Source: JAJRTE01 sp964418585 (GTDB lineage: Bacteria; Myxococcota_A; UBA796; JAJRTE01). Taken from it: 64,000 bases of DNA. The notes beneath the pieces are model-generated. The model did no database searches. It was not told where the DNA came from and saw only the letters and a program-made list of their open reading frames with translations. Below, in pieces: positions 27,535 to 35,115 of this stretch. The stretch is from assembly GCA_964418585.1 (NCBI GenBank), contig CAYQMG010000055.1, positions 62,001-126,000 of the forward strand, read 5' to 3'. Made by a program: the position numbers and the translations under genes. How positions within the stretch are numbered: position 1 is the first letter of the stretch; each line of letters opens with the position of its first letter.

Positions 27535-28743
27535 ATGGGTGGATTGAGAGATGCGTTCCGCCGGCGGTTCGCGGCAGGAGACCTGGAGCAACGGCGGACC
27601 GAACTCGAGAAGCGCAAGGACGAGGATCCGCTCGCCTATGCGCTTGGGATGGCCAACCTGTCTGCGGCTCAGGGCCGGCCCGAGGAAGCGTTGGTGCATG
27701 CGAAGCAGGCCCATGCGCTTCGGCCCGAGGATCCCCGCGTGCTCCGGGCCATGGCCTATTGTCATCTCATCAACGGTGAGCACGAAGCGGCCACACGATA
27801 CGCCCGGGAGGCATGCGAAAAGGACTCGAGTCTCGCCAGCCTCGGCATGCTCGCCAACCTCCTACTCGACACCGGCCGGTACGCAGACGCCGAAGCCGCA
27901 TATCGTCGGATGCTCGAGCAGGCGCCCAGGTCGGCCCAGGCGTTCAATGGAATCGCCACCGCGCGCTACCGACAGGGGGACCGGCAGGGGGCACTCGAGT
28001 ACTACGCGCGGGCGTTCGAGGCGGACCCTGAAGACGGCACGCCGATACGGAGTATCACCACTGTGCTTGCCGAGTTGGGGTGGCACCTCGGGGCCTTCGC
28101 CATGGCAGAGGTCCTGGAAAGCTCGAGCGCACCGCCTGAAGTGCGGGCAGCACTCAGTCTGGTGAGGCTGGATCTTTCGAAAGCCGTAAGCGCCGGAGTC
28201 CCCGCGCACCTCGTACCCGACATGGATCGGCTGGCCGGAAGCGTGGTAGAAGCTGTGAAGCAACGCTCAACCTCGGTTCGACTCCGTGCGGCTCGCAGCC
28301 TGTTCGATGCGGGCCGCACGGGAGAGACCGAGGCCATCCTCGAGGCCATCGACCCGGAGGGCCTTGATGATTCCGAACGGGCGAACTTCTTGTACATCCA
28401 GGGGTTGCTCGCAGACAGGGCGGGGAACCAGAGAGCGGCGCTGGAGGCGTTCGCCGAATCGGTTCGGCTCGACGGCCGACGGTGGGACGCATGCTGCAAC
28501 GCGGTCCATCTCCTGTTGGCCAACGAGGACGACCGGTCCCTCGCCCTGGCCGGCGAACTCCTCGATCGCGTCCCTGCACCGATCCGGGCTGACGCGGCTC
28601 CGTTGCTGTTCAACGAAGGTCTTTACTTGAAAAGGACGGGCCGGCGGGAGGCCGCCCGGAGCAAGCTGGAACGGGTCCTTCAGCTTTCCAGTGAAGACGA
28701 GGACCTGGCCACCCTGGCCCGCCAGGCGCTCTTGGAGTTGTAA
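27535..28743 (+). CDS. TPR-repeat protein
   Basis: 402 aa, cytoplasmic, no signal peptide. Successive helix pairs read as tetratricopeptide repeats: ALGMANLSAAQGRPEEAL, LRAMAYCHLINGEHEAA, LANLLLDTGRYADAEAAY, FNGIATARYRQGDRQGALEY, LLADRAGNQRAALEAF. The ATG at 27535 has GAGGGAG upstream and replaces a longer frame. It lies 92 bases after the eCIS-core gene and one base before the next small gene, so it is probably part of one transcript. It may be a chaperone or adaptor for the eCIS-core protein; that is inference. Confidence 0.82.
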   Translation: MGGLRDAFRRRFAAGDLEQRRTELEKRKDEDPLAYALGMANLSAAQGRPEEALVHAKQAHALRPEDPRVLRAMAYCHLINGEHEAATRYAREACEKDSSLASLGMLANLLLDTGRYADAEAAYRRMLEQAPRSAQAFNGIATARYRQGDRQGALEYYARAFEADPEDGTPIRSITTVLAELGWHLGAFAMAEVLESSSAPPEVRAALSLVRLDLSKAVSAGVPAHLVPDMDRLAGSVVEAVKQRSTSVRLRAARSLFDAGRTGETEAILEAIDPEGLDDSERANFLYIQGLLADRAGNQRAALEAFAESVRLDGRRWDACCNAVHLLLANEDDRSLALAGELLDRVPAPIRADAAPLLFNEGLYLKRTGRREAARSKLERVLQLSSEDEDLATLARQALLEL

Positions 28744-28744
28744 C

Positions 28745-29029
28745 ATGTCGGAAGCAAAAAAAGTCAGCCTGACCATGGGACAGTCCGCCGAGGTCGAGGG
28801 GCTTCGGATCACGTTCATGGGGGGAACCACCGTCCACTACAACACGGACCGGGAACCCCAAGGCGCGGTTGCCTTTGATCTCGAGTACGATGGCGAGCTG
28901 GAAATGATGAACGAGGTCGAGTACGATTGGGGCAAGCCCCGGGAAGTGTTCGGCTTCACGCTCCGGGTGCTCAATCGCCCGGAAAAGCTTCCCAGGACTC
29001 TGGAACTCGAGGTCACGCCGCGGCGGTGA
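28745..29029 (+). CDS. Small hypothetical protein, 94 aa
   Basis: Starts one base after the TPR gene stop (TAA C ATG). Beta-rich and acidic: VSLTMGQSAEVEGLRITFMG, VAFDLEYDGELEMMNEVEY, FGFTLRVLNRPEKL. No signal peptide or membrane segment. I do not recognise the family. Tight coupling to the TPR gene makes it likely to be expressed with it; a small acidic partner could serve as an inhibitor or immunity-type protein, but nothing proves this. Confidence 0.7.
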   Translation: MSEAKKVSLTMGQSAEVEGLRITFMGGTTVHYNTDREPQGAVAFDLEYDGELEMMNEVEYDWGKPREVFGFTLRVLNRPEKLPRTLELEVTPRR

Positions 29030-29060
29030 CCACGTCGGCGGCTTCGTCGGTGGAGCAGAC

Positions 29061-29519
29061 TTGGAAAAGAAAGGCAGGCCCTCCCACATGGCCACCATCT
29101 TCCTCATTGTGCTCGGCACCCTGGTCACGGCCGGAAGCGTCTACATGGTGTTTCAACACCGACAGATGGCCACCTGGCCGACCACATCTGGCCAGGTGAT
29201 CGAGCGCGGGCTTGAGAACGCCTCCCCTGTCGAGAACCTGCGGGAGCGGTACCGCGCGCACATCCGGTACCGCTACACGGTGGAAGGCAAGACCTACGAA
29301 TGTGACCGGATCCAGCCTGCGGACGTGGTCGGAGGCAAGGCAGTGGTACAGAAGATGCTCGACCGCTTCGGCGACGAAGTCACGGTTCATTACAACCCCG
29401 TCAACCCCTCCGAGGCATTCTTGATGCCCCTCTCCAGCGGATGGGGATGGCTCGGTCTGGCCACCGGCCTGTTGCTCCTCATCATCGGTGCCGGAAAGCT
29501 CCTTCTGGCTGCTGATTGA
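29061..29519 (+). CDS. DUF3592 membrane protein
   Basis: 152 aa. Two membrane segments (ATIFLIVLGTLVTAGSVYMVF near the start and LGLATGLLLLIIGAGKLLL at the end) flank an extracytoplasmic domain with WPTTSGQVIERG and VTVHYNPVNPSEAFL, the signature of DUF3592 proteins of unknown function. The TTG at 29061 has GGTGGAG at 5 bases; an ATG at 29088 is the alternative. It closes the four-gene eCIS-core locus. Confidence 0.75.
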   Translation: MEKKGRPSHMATIFLIVLGTLVTAGSVYMVFQHRQMATWPTTSGQVIERGLENASPVENLRERYRAHIRYRYTVEGKTYECDRIQPADVVGGKAVVQKMLDRFGDEVTVHYNPVNPSEAFLMPLSSGWGWLGLATGLLLLIIGAGKLLLAAD

Positions 29520-29539
29520 ACAGCCCCCGGCCCCTTGGG

Positions 29540-29570
29540 TTGACCCCCCGCCCCTGTTCCGGTGTATACT
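29540..29570 (+). promoter_or_regulatory. Promoter for the GlcE/GlcF-like pair
   Basis: TTGACC (29540-29545) and TATACT (29565-29570), 19-base spacer. Leader of about 40 bases to the ATG at 29617. The spacer is two bases longer than ideal, but both hexamers are strong. Confidence 0.55.
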
Positions 29571-29616
29571 GGTCCCTGGCAAAGTCGCCATCCCCCTTCC
29601 CCGGGAGCCTGGCCAC

Positions 29617-30582
29617 ATGAGCTGTCCAAAAGAAGCCCGCTTCAACCCGGTCGCCCTCACCCTCCAGGTCGATGCACGCCTGGCCTGGCACCAGGTGGAA
29701 AGATTCCTCGCCGACCACCAGGCCACCCTCGGATGGCACCCCCCATTGACCCGACTGCAATCCCTCGGCGAGGTGCTCGAGACCGCCTGCGACGGCCTCC
29801 GGGCCACCCTGTACGGGAGTCCCCGGGACAATTGCGTGGCCCTGACCGTTCGCCTGGCGGACGGTTCGCACGTCTCCTCGCTCGAGACCCCGCGTTCAGC
29901 CGCCGGTCCCGACTGGAAACACCTTCTGCTCGGCGGCAACGGCGAATCCGGCACGATCGAATGCGCGACCATGCGCGTCTATCCCCGTCCGACCCGGGTG
30001 GAACCGGCCGCCTACCGCTTTTCCCGGACGGATATGGCAGTGAAGGCCGCTGCCGATTTGATCCACCATGGAGCGATTCCGGCTGCAGGTGCTCTGGCGC
30101 CCGGAGACACGGGGGTCGAGCTTTTGCTCACATTCGAGGGGAGTCGGGCCATTTGTGGTGCCCGGGCGGCCATTGCCGACCGGATCTGCACCCAGTCGCA
30201 CTCCGAGCGCCTTGACCCGACCCGGGCTCGAGCCTGGATGGACGACCTGGTGGAGGCAGACCCGGAACGCCCTGTCGCCGAGACACTGTTCTTCTCCCCG
30301 GACCTTCGTGTGGACGCACTCTGGGACAGAGTTCCCGCCCTCGTGGATCTCGTGCAGGCACGTTCCTGCGCATTCGTGGTGACCGGATTCCGCCACACCG
30401 GCGCCGCGCTGCTGTTGGACCTGTCCGCGATTCAGGACCAGGACAGGAAGCGGTTCATCAACGATTTGCAAGAGGCAGGCGCGGTATTGCCGTTCGACAA
30501 TCTCGGCCCGGGGCCCGTGGGACGCCACATGCGTGGACTCTTGCGGGGAACCGACAACAGGAACGGGAGGCCAGGGCATTGA
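29617..30582 (+). CDS. GlcE-like FAD-binding oxidase subunit
   Basis: 321 aa. The N-terminal half resembles the FAD-binding (PCMH-type) domain of glycolate oxidase subunit GlcE: VDARLAWHQVERFLADHQAT, then LRATLYGSPRDNCVALTVRL and HLLLGGNGESGTIECATMRV. The usual PGGTG-type FAD loop is not obvious, so the flavin site may be reduced. The C-terminal half is a small alpha/beta domain. It overlaps the next gene by 4 bases. Known GlcE works in GlcDEF to oxidise 2-hydroxyacids and feed quinones; no GlcD gene is beside it here. Confidence 0.72.
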   Translation: MSCPKEARFNPVALTLQVDARLAWHQVERFLADHQATLGWHPPLTRLQSLGEVLETACDGLRATLYGSPRDNCVALTVRLADGSHVSSLETPRSAAGPDWKHLLLGGNGESGTIECATMRVYPRPTRVEPAAYRFSRTDMAVKAAADLIHHGAIPAAGALAPGDTGVELLLTFEGSRAICGARAAIADRICTQSHSERLDPTRARAWMDDLVEADPERPVAETLFFSPDLRVDALWDRVPALVDLVQARSCAFVVTGFRHTGAALLLDLSAIQDQDRKRFINDLQEAGAVLPFDNLGPGPVGRHMRGLLRGTDNRNGRPGH

Positions 30583-31721
30583 AAAGCGCTTCCAGGGACA
30601 ACGACCCGGTGCCCAAAGGATGGAGCCTGGCGGACCACGCCAACGAGATCGGACTCTGTGCGTCTTGCCCCAAGCTGTGCCGCCACGTGTGCCCGGTGGC
30701 AGAGGCCGAGCAACGGGAAACCGTGACGCCCTGGGCGCTCATGACCACCGCGTTCCTGCAGCTCCACGACAGCGGTGCAACACTCGAGGGTGGAGAGGCC
30801 TGGCCTTACCACTGCACCGACTGCGGTGCCTGCCGCCAGGCCTGCAAGTTCTCCAACGACGTACCCGGAACGCTTCACGCCCTCCGCGCCGACGTGCTGG
30901 CCCGGGGTCAGGCCCCTGAACGGGTGCAAACCGCACTTGCACGATACCGGCGCAACCGGGGCAACCTCTACCAGCCCGATGTGGCCTCACGGCTCCATCA
31001 ACTCCTACCCGCCCGTCGCCTGAGACCGGACGCTCCGGTCCGCGTGCTCGTGGACCCCACCACTCTCGTGCGGTACCCCGACATGGTTCGAGCGGCGGAT
31101 ACGCTCCTGACCCTCCTCGATTTCGAAGAAGTTGCGTTCGTGGCCCAGCCGTCGATCGGCGGAGTGGGTCACCTGTTCTATCACCTCGGAGACCTGGAGG
31201 GCTTTGCCGAACATGCACACCGGTTACACCAGACACTCGACGGGTGCAAACGCCTCTACACCCTCCGACCAGGCGACGCCTTCCTGCTCCGGGACATCTA
31301 CCCCCGATTCGGTATCCGGTGGCACACCGAGATCGGCGCGTTCCTCGAACTCATCGCCTCCCGGCAGGCAGGATTGCGCCCAATCGAATCTCCTCCCGTC
31401 GTACTTCACGAGGCATGTCACCTGGGGCGGGCCCTGGACCGCGCCGACCTGGCCGTGACTCTCGTGAAAGCGGCGACCGGCCGTCGCCCGCGGGTGCCGT
31501 TTCGCTCTGGAGCGGAATCCACTTGCTGCGGAGGCGGCGGAGGATTGCCGGTGGTCCTGCCCGAGGTCGCGCACCGCGTGGCCCGGATCTGCGCACAACG
31601 CCTGTCTCCTCGAGAGGACGAGGTGCTGGTCACGACCTGTTCTACCTGCCGACGCCAACTGGAGGCGGTGGTGAAATCGCCGGTCCGGGATATCCTATCC
31701 CTGCTGGCAGGCCATTTGTAG
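30579..31721 (+). CDS. GlcF-like iron-sulfur oxidoreductase subunit
   Basis: 380 aa. Two N-terminal cysteine sets: C27, C30, C34, C38 (CASCPKLCRHVCP, spacing CxxCxxxCxxxCP, one residue longer than the ferredoxin norm) and C79, C82, C85, C89 (CTDCGACRQAC). Two CCG-type regions follow in the C-terminal half, the clearest being LHEACHLGRALD and STCCGGGGG, then CSTCRRQLE. This is the GlcF/HdrD/LldE architecture that passes electrons between a flavin partner and the membrane pool. TTG start with GGGAGG 8 bases upstream, coupled to the GlcE-like gene. Confidence 0.8.
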   Translation: MKSASRDNDPVPKGWSLADHANEIGLCASCPKLCRHVCPVAEAEQRETVTPWALMTTAFLQLHDSGATLEGGEAWPYHCTDCGACRQACKFSNDVPGTLHALRADVLARGQAPERVQTALARYRRNRGNLYQPDVASRLHQLLPARRLRPDAPVRVLVDPTTLVRYPDMVRAADTLLTLLDFEEVAFVAQPSIGGVGHLFYHLGDLEGFAEHAHRLHQTLDGCKRLYTLRPGDAFLLRDIYPRFGIRWHTEIGAFLELIASRQAGLRPIESPPVVLHEACHLGRALDRADLAVTLVKAATGRRPRVPFRSGAESTCCGGGGGLPVVLPEVAHRVARICAQRLSPREDEVLVTTCSTCRRQLEAVVKSPVRDILSLLAGHL

Positions 31722-31737
31722 CGGCACGAGGACCGTC

Positions 31738-32751
31738 ATGAGCAAGCGACCCTTCTTTGTGGTGAATCCCCAGTCCGCGGGCGGACAGACCGGACGACTG
31801 TGGAACTGTTCCTTGCGAGACCAGATTGTGAATCGTTTCCCGGAGGCCAGATGGGCGTTCACCACCGGTCAGGGCCAGGCAGCCCGCCTTGCCCGACGCG
31901 CCTGGCAGGAAGGCGCGGACATGGTGGTGGCTGTCGGCGGAGACGGTTCGGTCAACGAAGTGGTGAACGGGTTGATGGACAACCCCCTGGGCCAGGCGAT
32001 GGAGGAACTCCCTGCCGGGCAAGGAGCCGAATGGCCTGCGCCGCCGGAGGCGCCCCCCCGCCCGGAACTGGGCGTCCTGCCTCGAGGAACCGGTTGCGAT
32101 TTCGCCAAGAGCGTGGCCATCCCCAAGAGTCTCATCGGTGCTCTGGACGTGCTCGAGAACGGCCGGAGCGTGCCTGTGGACGTGGGCAAGATCGAATACA
32201 CGGATCGGTCCGGAGACGCCATGTCCACGCGATACTTCATCAACATCGCAGGGTGCGGTGCGAGCGGCGAAGTCGTGGACCGCGTCAACCGCTCATCCAA
32301 GCGGCTGGGCGGATTCATGAGCTTCCTGCTGGCCACGATTGCCACCACCATGCGGTACCGGCGACCGCGCGTCCAGGTCTCGATCGACGGAGGCGCCCCT
32401 CGAGAACTCGAACTCAACGTCATCTTTGTGTGCAACGCCCAGTATTGCGGGGGAGGGATGCGGATTGCCCCGGACGCGGTGATGCACGACGGGCTGTTCC
32501 AGGTCGTCGAAATTTCCGCGACCGGGCGACTCCAAAGCCTCCTGCATGGGGGGAAGCTCTACTCGGGTCGGCTCGCCGGCGTCCCCGGGGCTCGAGTCTA
32601 CACTGCCCGCCGGGTGCGCGTGACATCTGCCGAGCAGGTTCTGGTGGAAAGCGACGGCGAGCAGCCCGGGATCCTGCCCGCCACCTATGCCATTGTGCCT
32701 CACGCCCTCCACCTCCGTGTTGGCGACCATGCGCTGGCCGTGCAACCGTGA
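31738..32751 (+). CDS. Diacylglycerol/sphingosine kinase-like lipid kinase
   Basis: 337 aa. DAGK-catalytic fold: FFVVNPQSAGGQTGRLW (nucleotide loop), VVAVGGDGSVNEVVNG (GGDGxxNE), GVLPRGTGCDFAKS. The C-terminal beta domain has NVIFVCNAQYCGGGMRIAPD and HDGLFQVVEI, as in YegS/DgkB proteins. It transfers phosphate to a lipid hydroxyl at the inner face of the membrane. The start is 16 bases after the GlcF-like gene, so it may be read from the same transcript. The lipid acceptor is not predictable. Confidence 0.85.
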   Translation: MSKRPFFVVNPQSAGGQTGRLWNCSLRDQIVNRFPEARWAFTTGQGQAARLARRAWQEGADMVVAVGGDGSVNEVVNGLMDNPLGQAMEELPAGQGAEWPAPPEAPPRPELGVLPRGTGCDFAKSVAIPKSLIGALDVLENGRSVPVDVGKIEYTDRSGDAMSTRYFINIAGCGASGEVVDRVNRSSKRLGGFMSFLLATIATTMRYRRPRVQVSIDGGAPRELELNVIFVCNAQYCGGGMRIAPDAVMHDGLFQVVEISATGRLQSLLHGGKLYSGRLAGVPGARVYTARRVRVTSAEQVLVESDGEQPGILPATYAIVPHALHLRVGDHALAVQP

Positions 32752-32766
32752 TTCGTCACGACAGGG

Positions 32767-32795
32767 TTGAAACCTCTTGCTTTTCCGTGTACGCT
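32767..32795 (+). promoter_or_regulatory. Promoter for the Agl23-like gene
   Basis: TTGAAA (32767-32772), 17 bases, TACGCT (32790-32795). The leader of about 145 bases holds the hairpin at 32880-32905. Confidence 0.55.
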
Positions 32796-32879
32796 TCGCG
32801 CACGGTCCGCTGCCCGGTGCCGCACGTCTCCCCGGACGCGCACCTGTCCGTCGCCGCGGATTCGTGAACCATGCCAGAG

Positions 32880-32905
32880 AAAAAACCCCGGTCGTTCGGA
32901 CCGGG
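32880..32905 (-). terminator. Hairpin with U-tract on the minus strand
   Basis: A 7-bp stem CCCGGTC/GACCGGG (32887-32893 and 32899-32905), loop GTTCG, next to A6 (32880-32885), which reads as a U-tract on the minus strand. No minus-strand gene ends close by; the nearest upstream minus gene stops at 35116. It may block antisense transcription or act only as a leader hairpin for the plus-strand gene. Confidence 0.4.
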
Positions 32906-32946
32906 ACGAACCAGGATGGACGGCCAGAGGAGCAGTGCGAGAAACC

Positions 32947-34818
32947 ATGACCGAAGAACCTGTCGTAGCGGAGCGCGGTGACGATAACGACCAGGCGGTC
33001 GAGCCCAAAGGCAGTGGACCAGCCACCTGGGTGATGTGGCTCGGGCTCGCGGCCATCACGATCGTCGGGCTCTACTACCGGTTCCACCTGCTCGACCTCA
33101 AGCCCATGCACCACGACGAGGGTGTCAACGGGTGGTTCATCCTCCGGATACTCGACGAATACAAGTACCGGTACAATCCCAAGAACTACCACGGTCCTCT
33201 TCTCTACTTCCTGAACACCATCGCTGTGATCATCGGCGGACGGACGGTGACTGCGATCCGGTTCATGCCCGCCCTGTTCGGTGCCCTCGCCATTCCAGCC
33301 ATGGCCCTGTTCCGGCGCTACATCGGCGTGGCAGGCGTGTTGGTCGCGGCTGCGTTCGTGGCCGTGGCCCCCATCGAGGTCTACTTCTCCCGTACCGCCA
33401 TTCACGAAATCTACAACTTCACGTTCAACATGACCCTGGTCGGAGGGATGGCCGCCTACCTGCTCGAGCGCCGGCGGCGACACCTGGTCCTCGCCAGCCT
33501 CTCGCTCGTGTGCCTGTTCGCCACCAAGGAAACCACGATCATCACGGTCTTCGCTGTCGGAGCAGCCGCCGCCGTGGCCATCCTGGCCGGAAAGACCCCA
33601 TTGCCCTCACCCCCTGACGTGAAACTCGAGGGCAAACTCAAGGAAAAGATCCGCGCCGGCTGGCGCTGGTGCGTGGGCATTGTCAAGGCGGACCCTCGAT
33701 CGTTTCGCGTCGCCGCCATCGTGTTCGTGGTCGTCTGGGCACTCCTTTTCTCCTCCTTTTTCACCAACTTGCGTGGACTCGGCGCGTTCTTCGAGGCCTT
33801 TTTCCGCTGGGGACAGACCGGGGTGGAGGGGCGTGGACACCAGAAACCAGCCTACTACTTCATCACCCACCTCCTCTACCCCTATTACCGGCCGCTGCTT
33901 TGGTTCGGACTCCCGGGCCTGATCTGGGGGACCATCCGCCGCGAACGCCTGGCCATTTTCACCCTTGTCTGGTTTGTCGCCGCACTCGCTGTCTATTCAT
34001 CCGTACACTACAAGACCCCGTGGTGCGTCATAAGCTTCTCCAACCCGCTTTTCATCGGCGTGGGGGTGTTCACCGGCCTTGCGGTCCGTGCCGTGCGCAC
34101 CGCCCGCCCGGCGGCTCGAGTCGCTTCGGCGACCGGACTCCTGGTCCTGCTGCTGCTCCTTGTCCCTTACAGCGTGCCCATGCCCGAGTGGTACCACAAT
34201 CTGATCGAGCCTGCTCGCCATGCAGGAACCGACCTGAAGGGAAGGCTGCGTCAGGTGCCGGGCCGGGTGGCCCGTGCCTTGCTTCCCATCACCGACTCCT
34301 GGACGATCAACTTCGAGGAGTACGATGTCAAAGGGCACCCGTTCATCTACGTCCAGAACCTGCGCGAATATCTCTACCTCATCAACGACCTGCACGGGTT
34401 GATCGAGACGGCGCAGTTGGACGGAGACGAGACCCAGCCGCACATCCTCATGATCGATGCCAAGAACCCGATGCGTTGGTACCTGCAGAAGACCGGCACC
34501 CAGGAATGGCGTAAAAAGTTCACCGACAAGGTCAAGGAAATGATCCCGGACAAGGTGGACATCGCCTGCGTCTCCAAGAAGTACCACAAGGAGGCGGCCA
34601 AACTCTTCGACAAGAAGATCTACATCAAGCGGCGCTATCACGAACGACCGGGACGGATCATCGATGTGTATATCAAGCGGGACCTGTGGAAAGCCTACGT
34701 GAAGGCGGCCGCGGAAGGGCTCGCCTTGAAGCCCTCCCCGCCCTTCCAGTTCCGGAGCTTTTCGGCACGGCGTTCCGCAGAGATGAAAGATCCCTGGTCC
34801 AGAAGGCCTCGCAACTGA
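32947..34818 (+). CDS. Agl23/TIGR03663-like GT-C membrane protein
   Basis: 623 aa. About ten membrane segments in the first 430 residues, opening with WVMWLGLAAITIVGLYYRFH followed by LKPMHHDEGVNGWFILR; the DE pair after TM1 is the GT-C catalytic acid site. YKYRYNPKNYHGPLLYFLN and a hydrophilic C-terminal third match the TIGR03663 (flippase-activity-associated Agl23) family, known from archaeal N-glycan loci and scattered bacteria. It probably handles lipid-linked sugars at the membrane. The ATG at 32947 was chosen over the longer frame, whose first 60 residues are low in hydrophobic content and overlap the promoter. Confidence 0.8.
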   Translation: MTEEPVVAERGDDNDQAVEPKGSGPATWVMWLGLAAITIVGLYYRFHLLDLKPMHHDEGVNGWFILRILDEYKYRYNPKNYHGPLLYFLNTIAVIIGGRTVTAIRFMPALFGALAIPAMALFRRYIGVAGVLVAAAFVAVAPIEVYFSRTAIHEIYNFTFNMTLVGGMAAYLLERRRRHLVLASLSLVCLFATKETTIITVFAVGAAAAVAILAGKTPLPSPPDVKLEGKLKEKIRAGWRWCVGIVKADPRSFRVAAIVFVVVWALLFSSFFTNLRGLGAFFEAFFRWGQTGVEGRGHQKPAYYFITHLLYPYYRPLLWFGLPGLIWGTIRRERLAIFTLVWFVAALAVYSSVHYKTPWCVISFSNPLFIGVGVFTGLAVRAVRTARPAARVASATGLLVLLLLLVPYSVPMPEWYHNLIEPARHAGTDLKGRLRQVPGRVARALLPITDSWTINFEEYDVKGHPFIYVQNLREYLYLINDLHGLIETAQLDGDETQPHILMIDAKNPMRWYLQKTGTQEWRKKFTDKVKEMIPDKVDIACVSKKYHKEAAKLFDKKIYIKRRYHERPGRIIDVYIKRDLWKAYVKAAAEGLALKPSPPFQFRSFSARRSAEMKDPWSRRPRN

Positions 34819-35115
34819 CCGCTCGTCCGCCTTTCTCCGGCACGCGCACCTGTCCTCAGCCCTTTCCTCCCGGACCTCATGACGCCCCCGGAAAACACGC
34901 GGCAAAGGATCAGTCAGGTGTTGACAGGAGCCATCCGTGTCGCGAACCCCGTGACGGAGCCACGTGAATCCTGGAAAGGCGGTGGTCGGTGGCACGGAGG
35001 AGGCCCCAGGCAGGGAGCATCGTCTGCCAGGAAAGCAGATGGAAAGGGATACAGCCGTGGCCTGGGGCGGCCCCGGAGAGAAGGGAAAGGAGAGAGGCGC
35101 AGTCGGTTGGGACGG

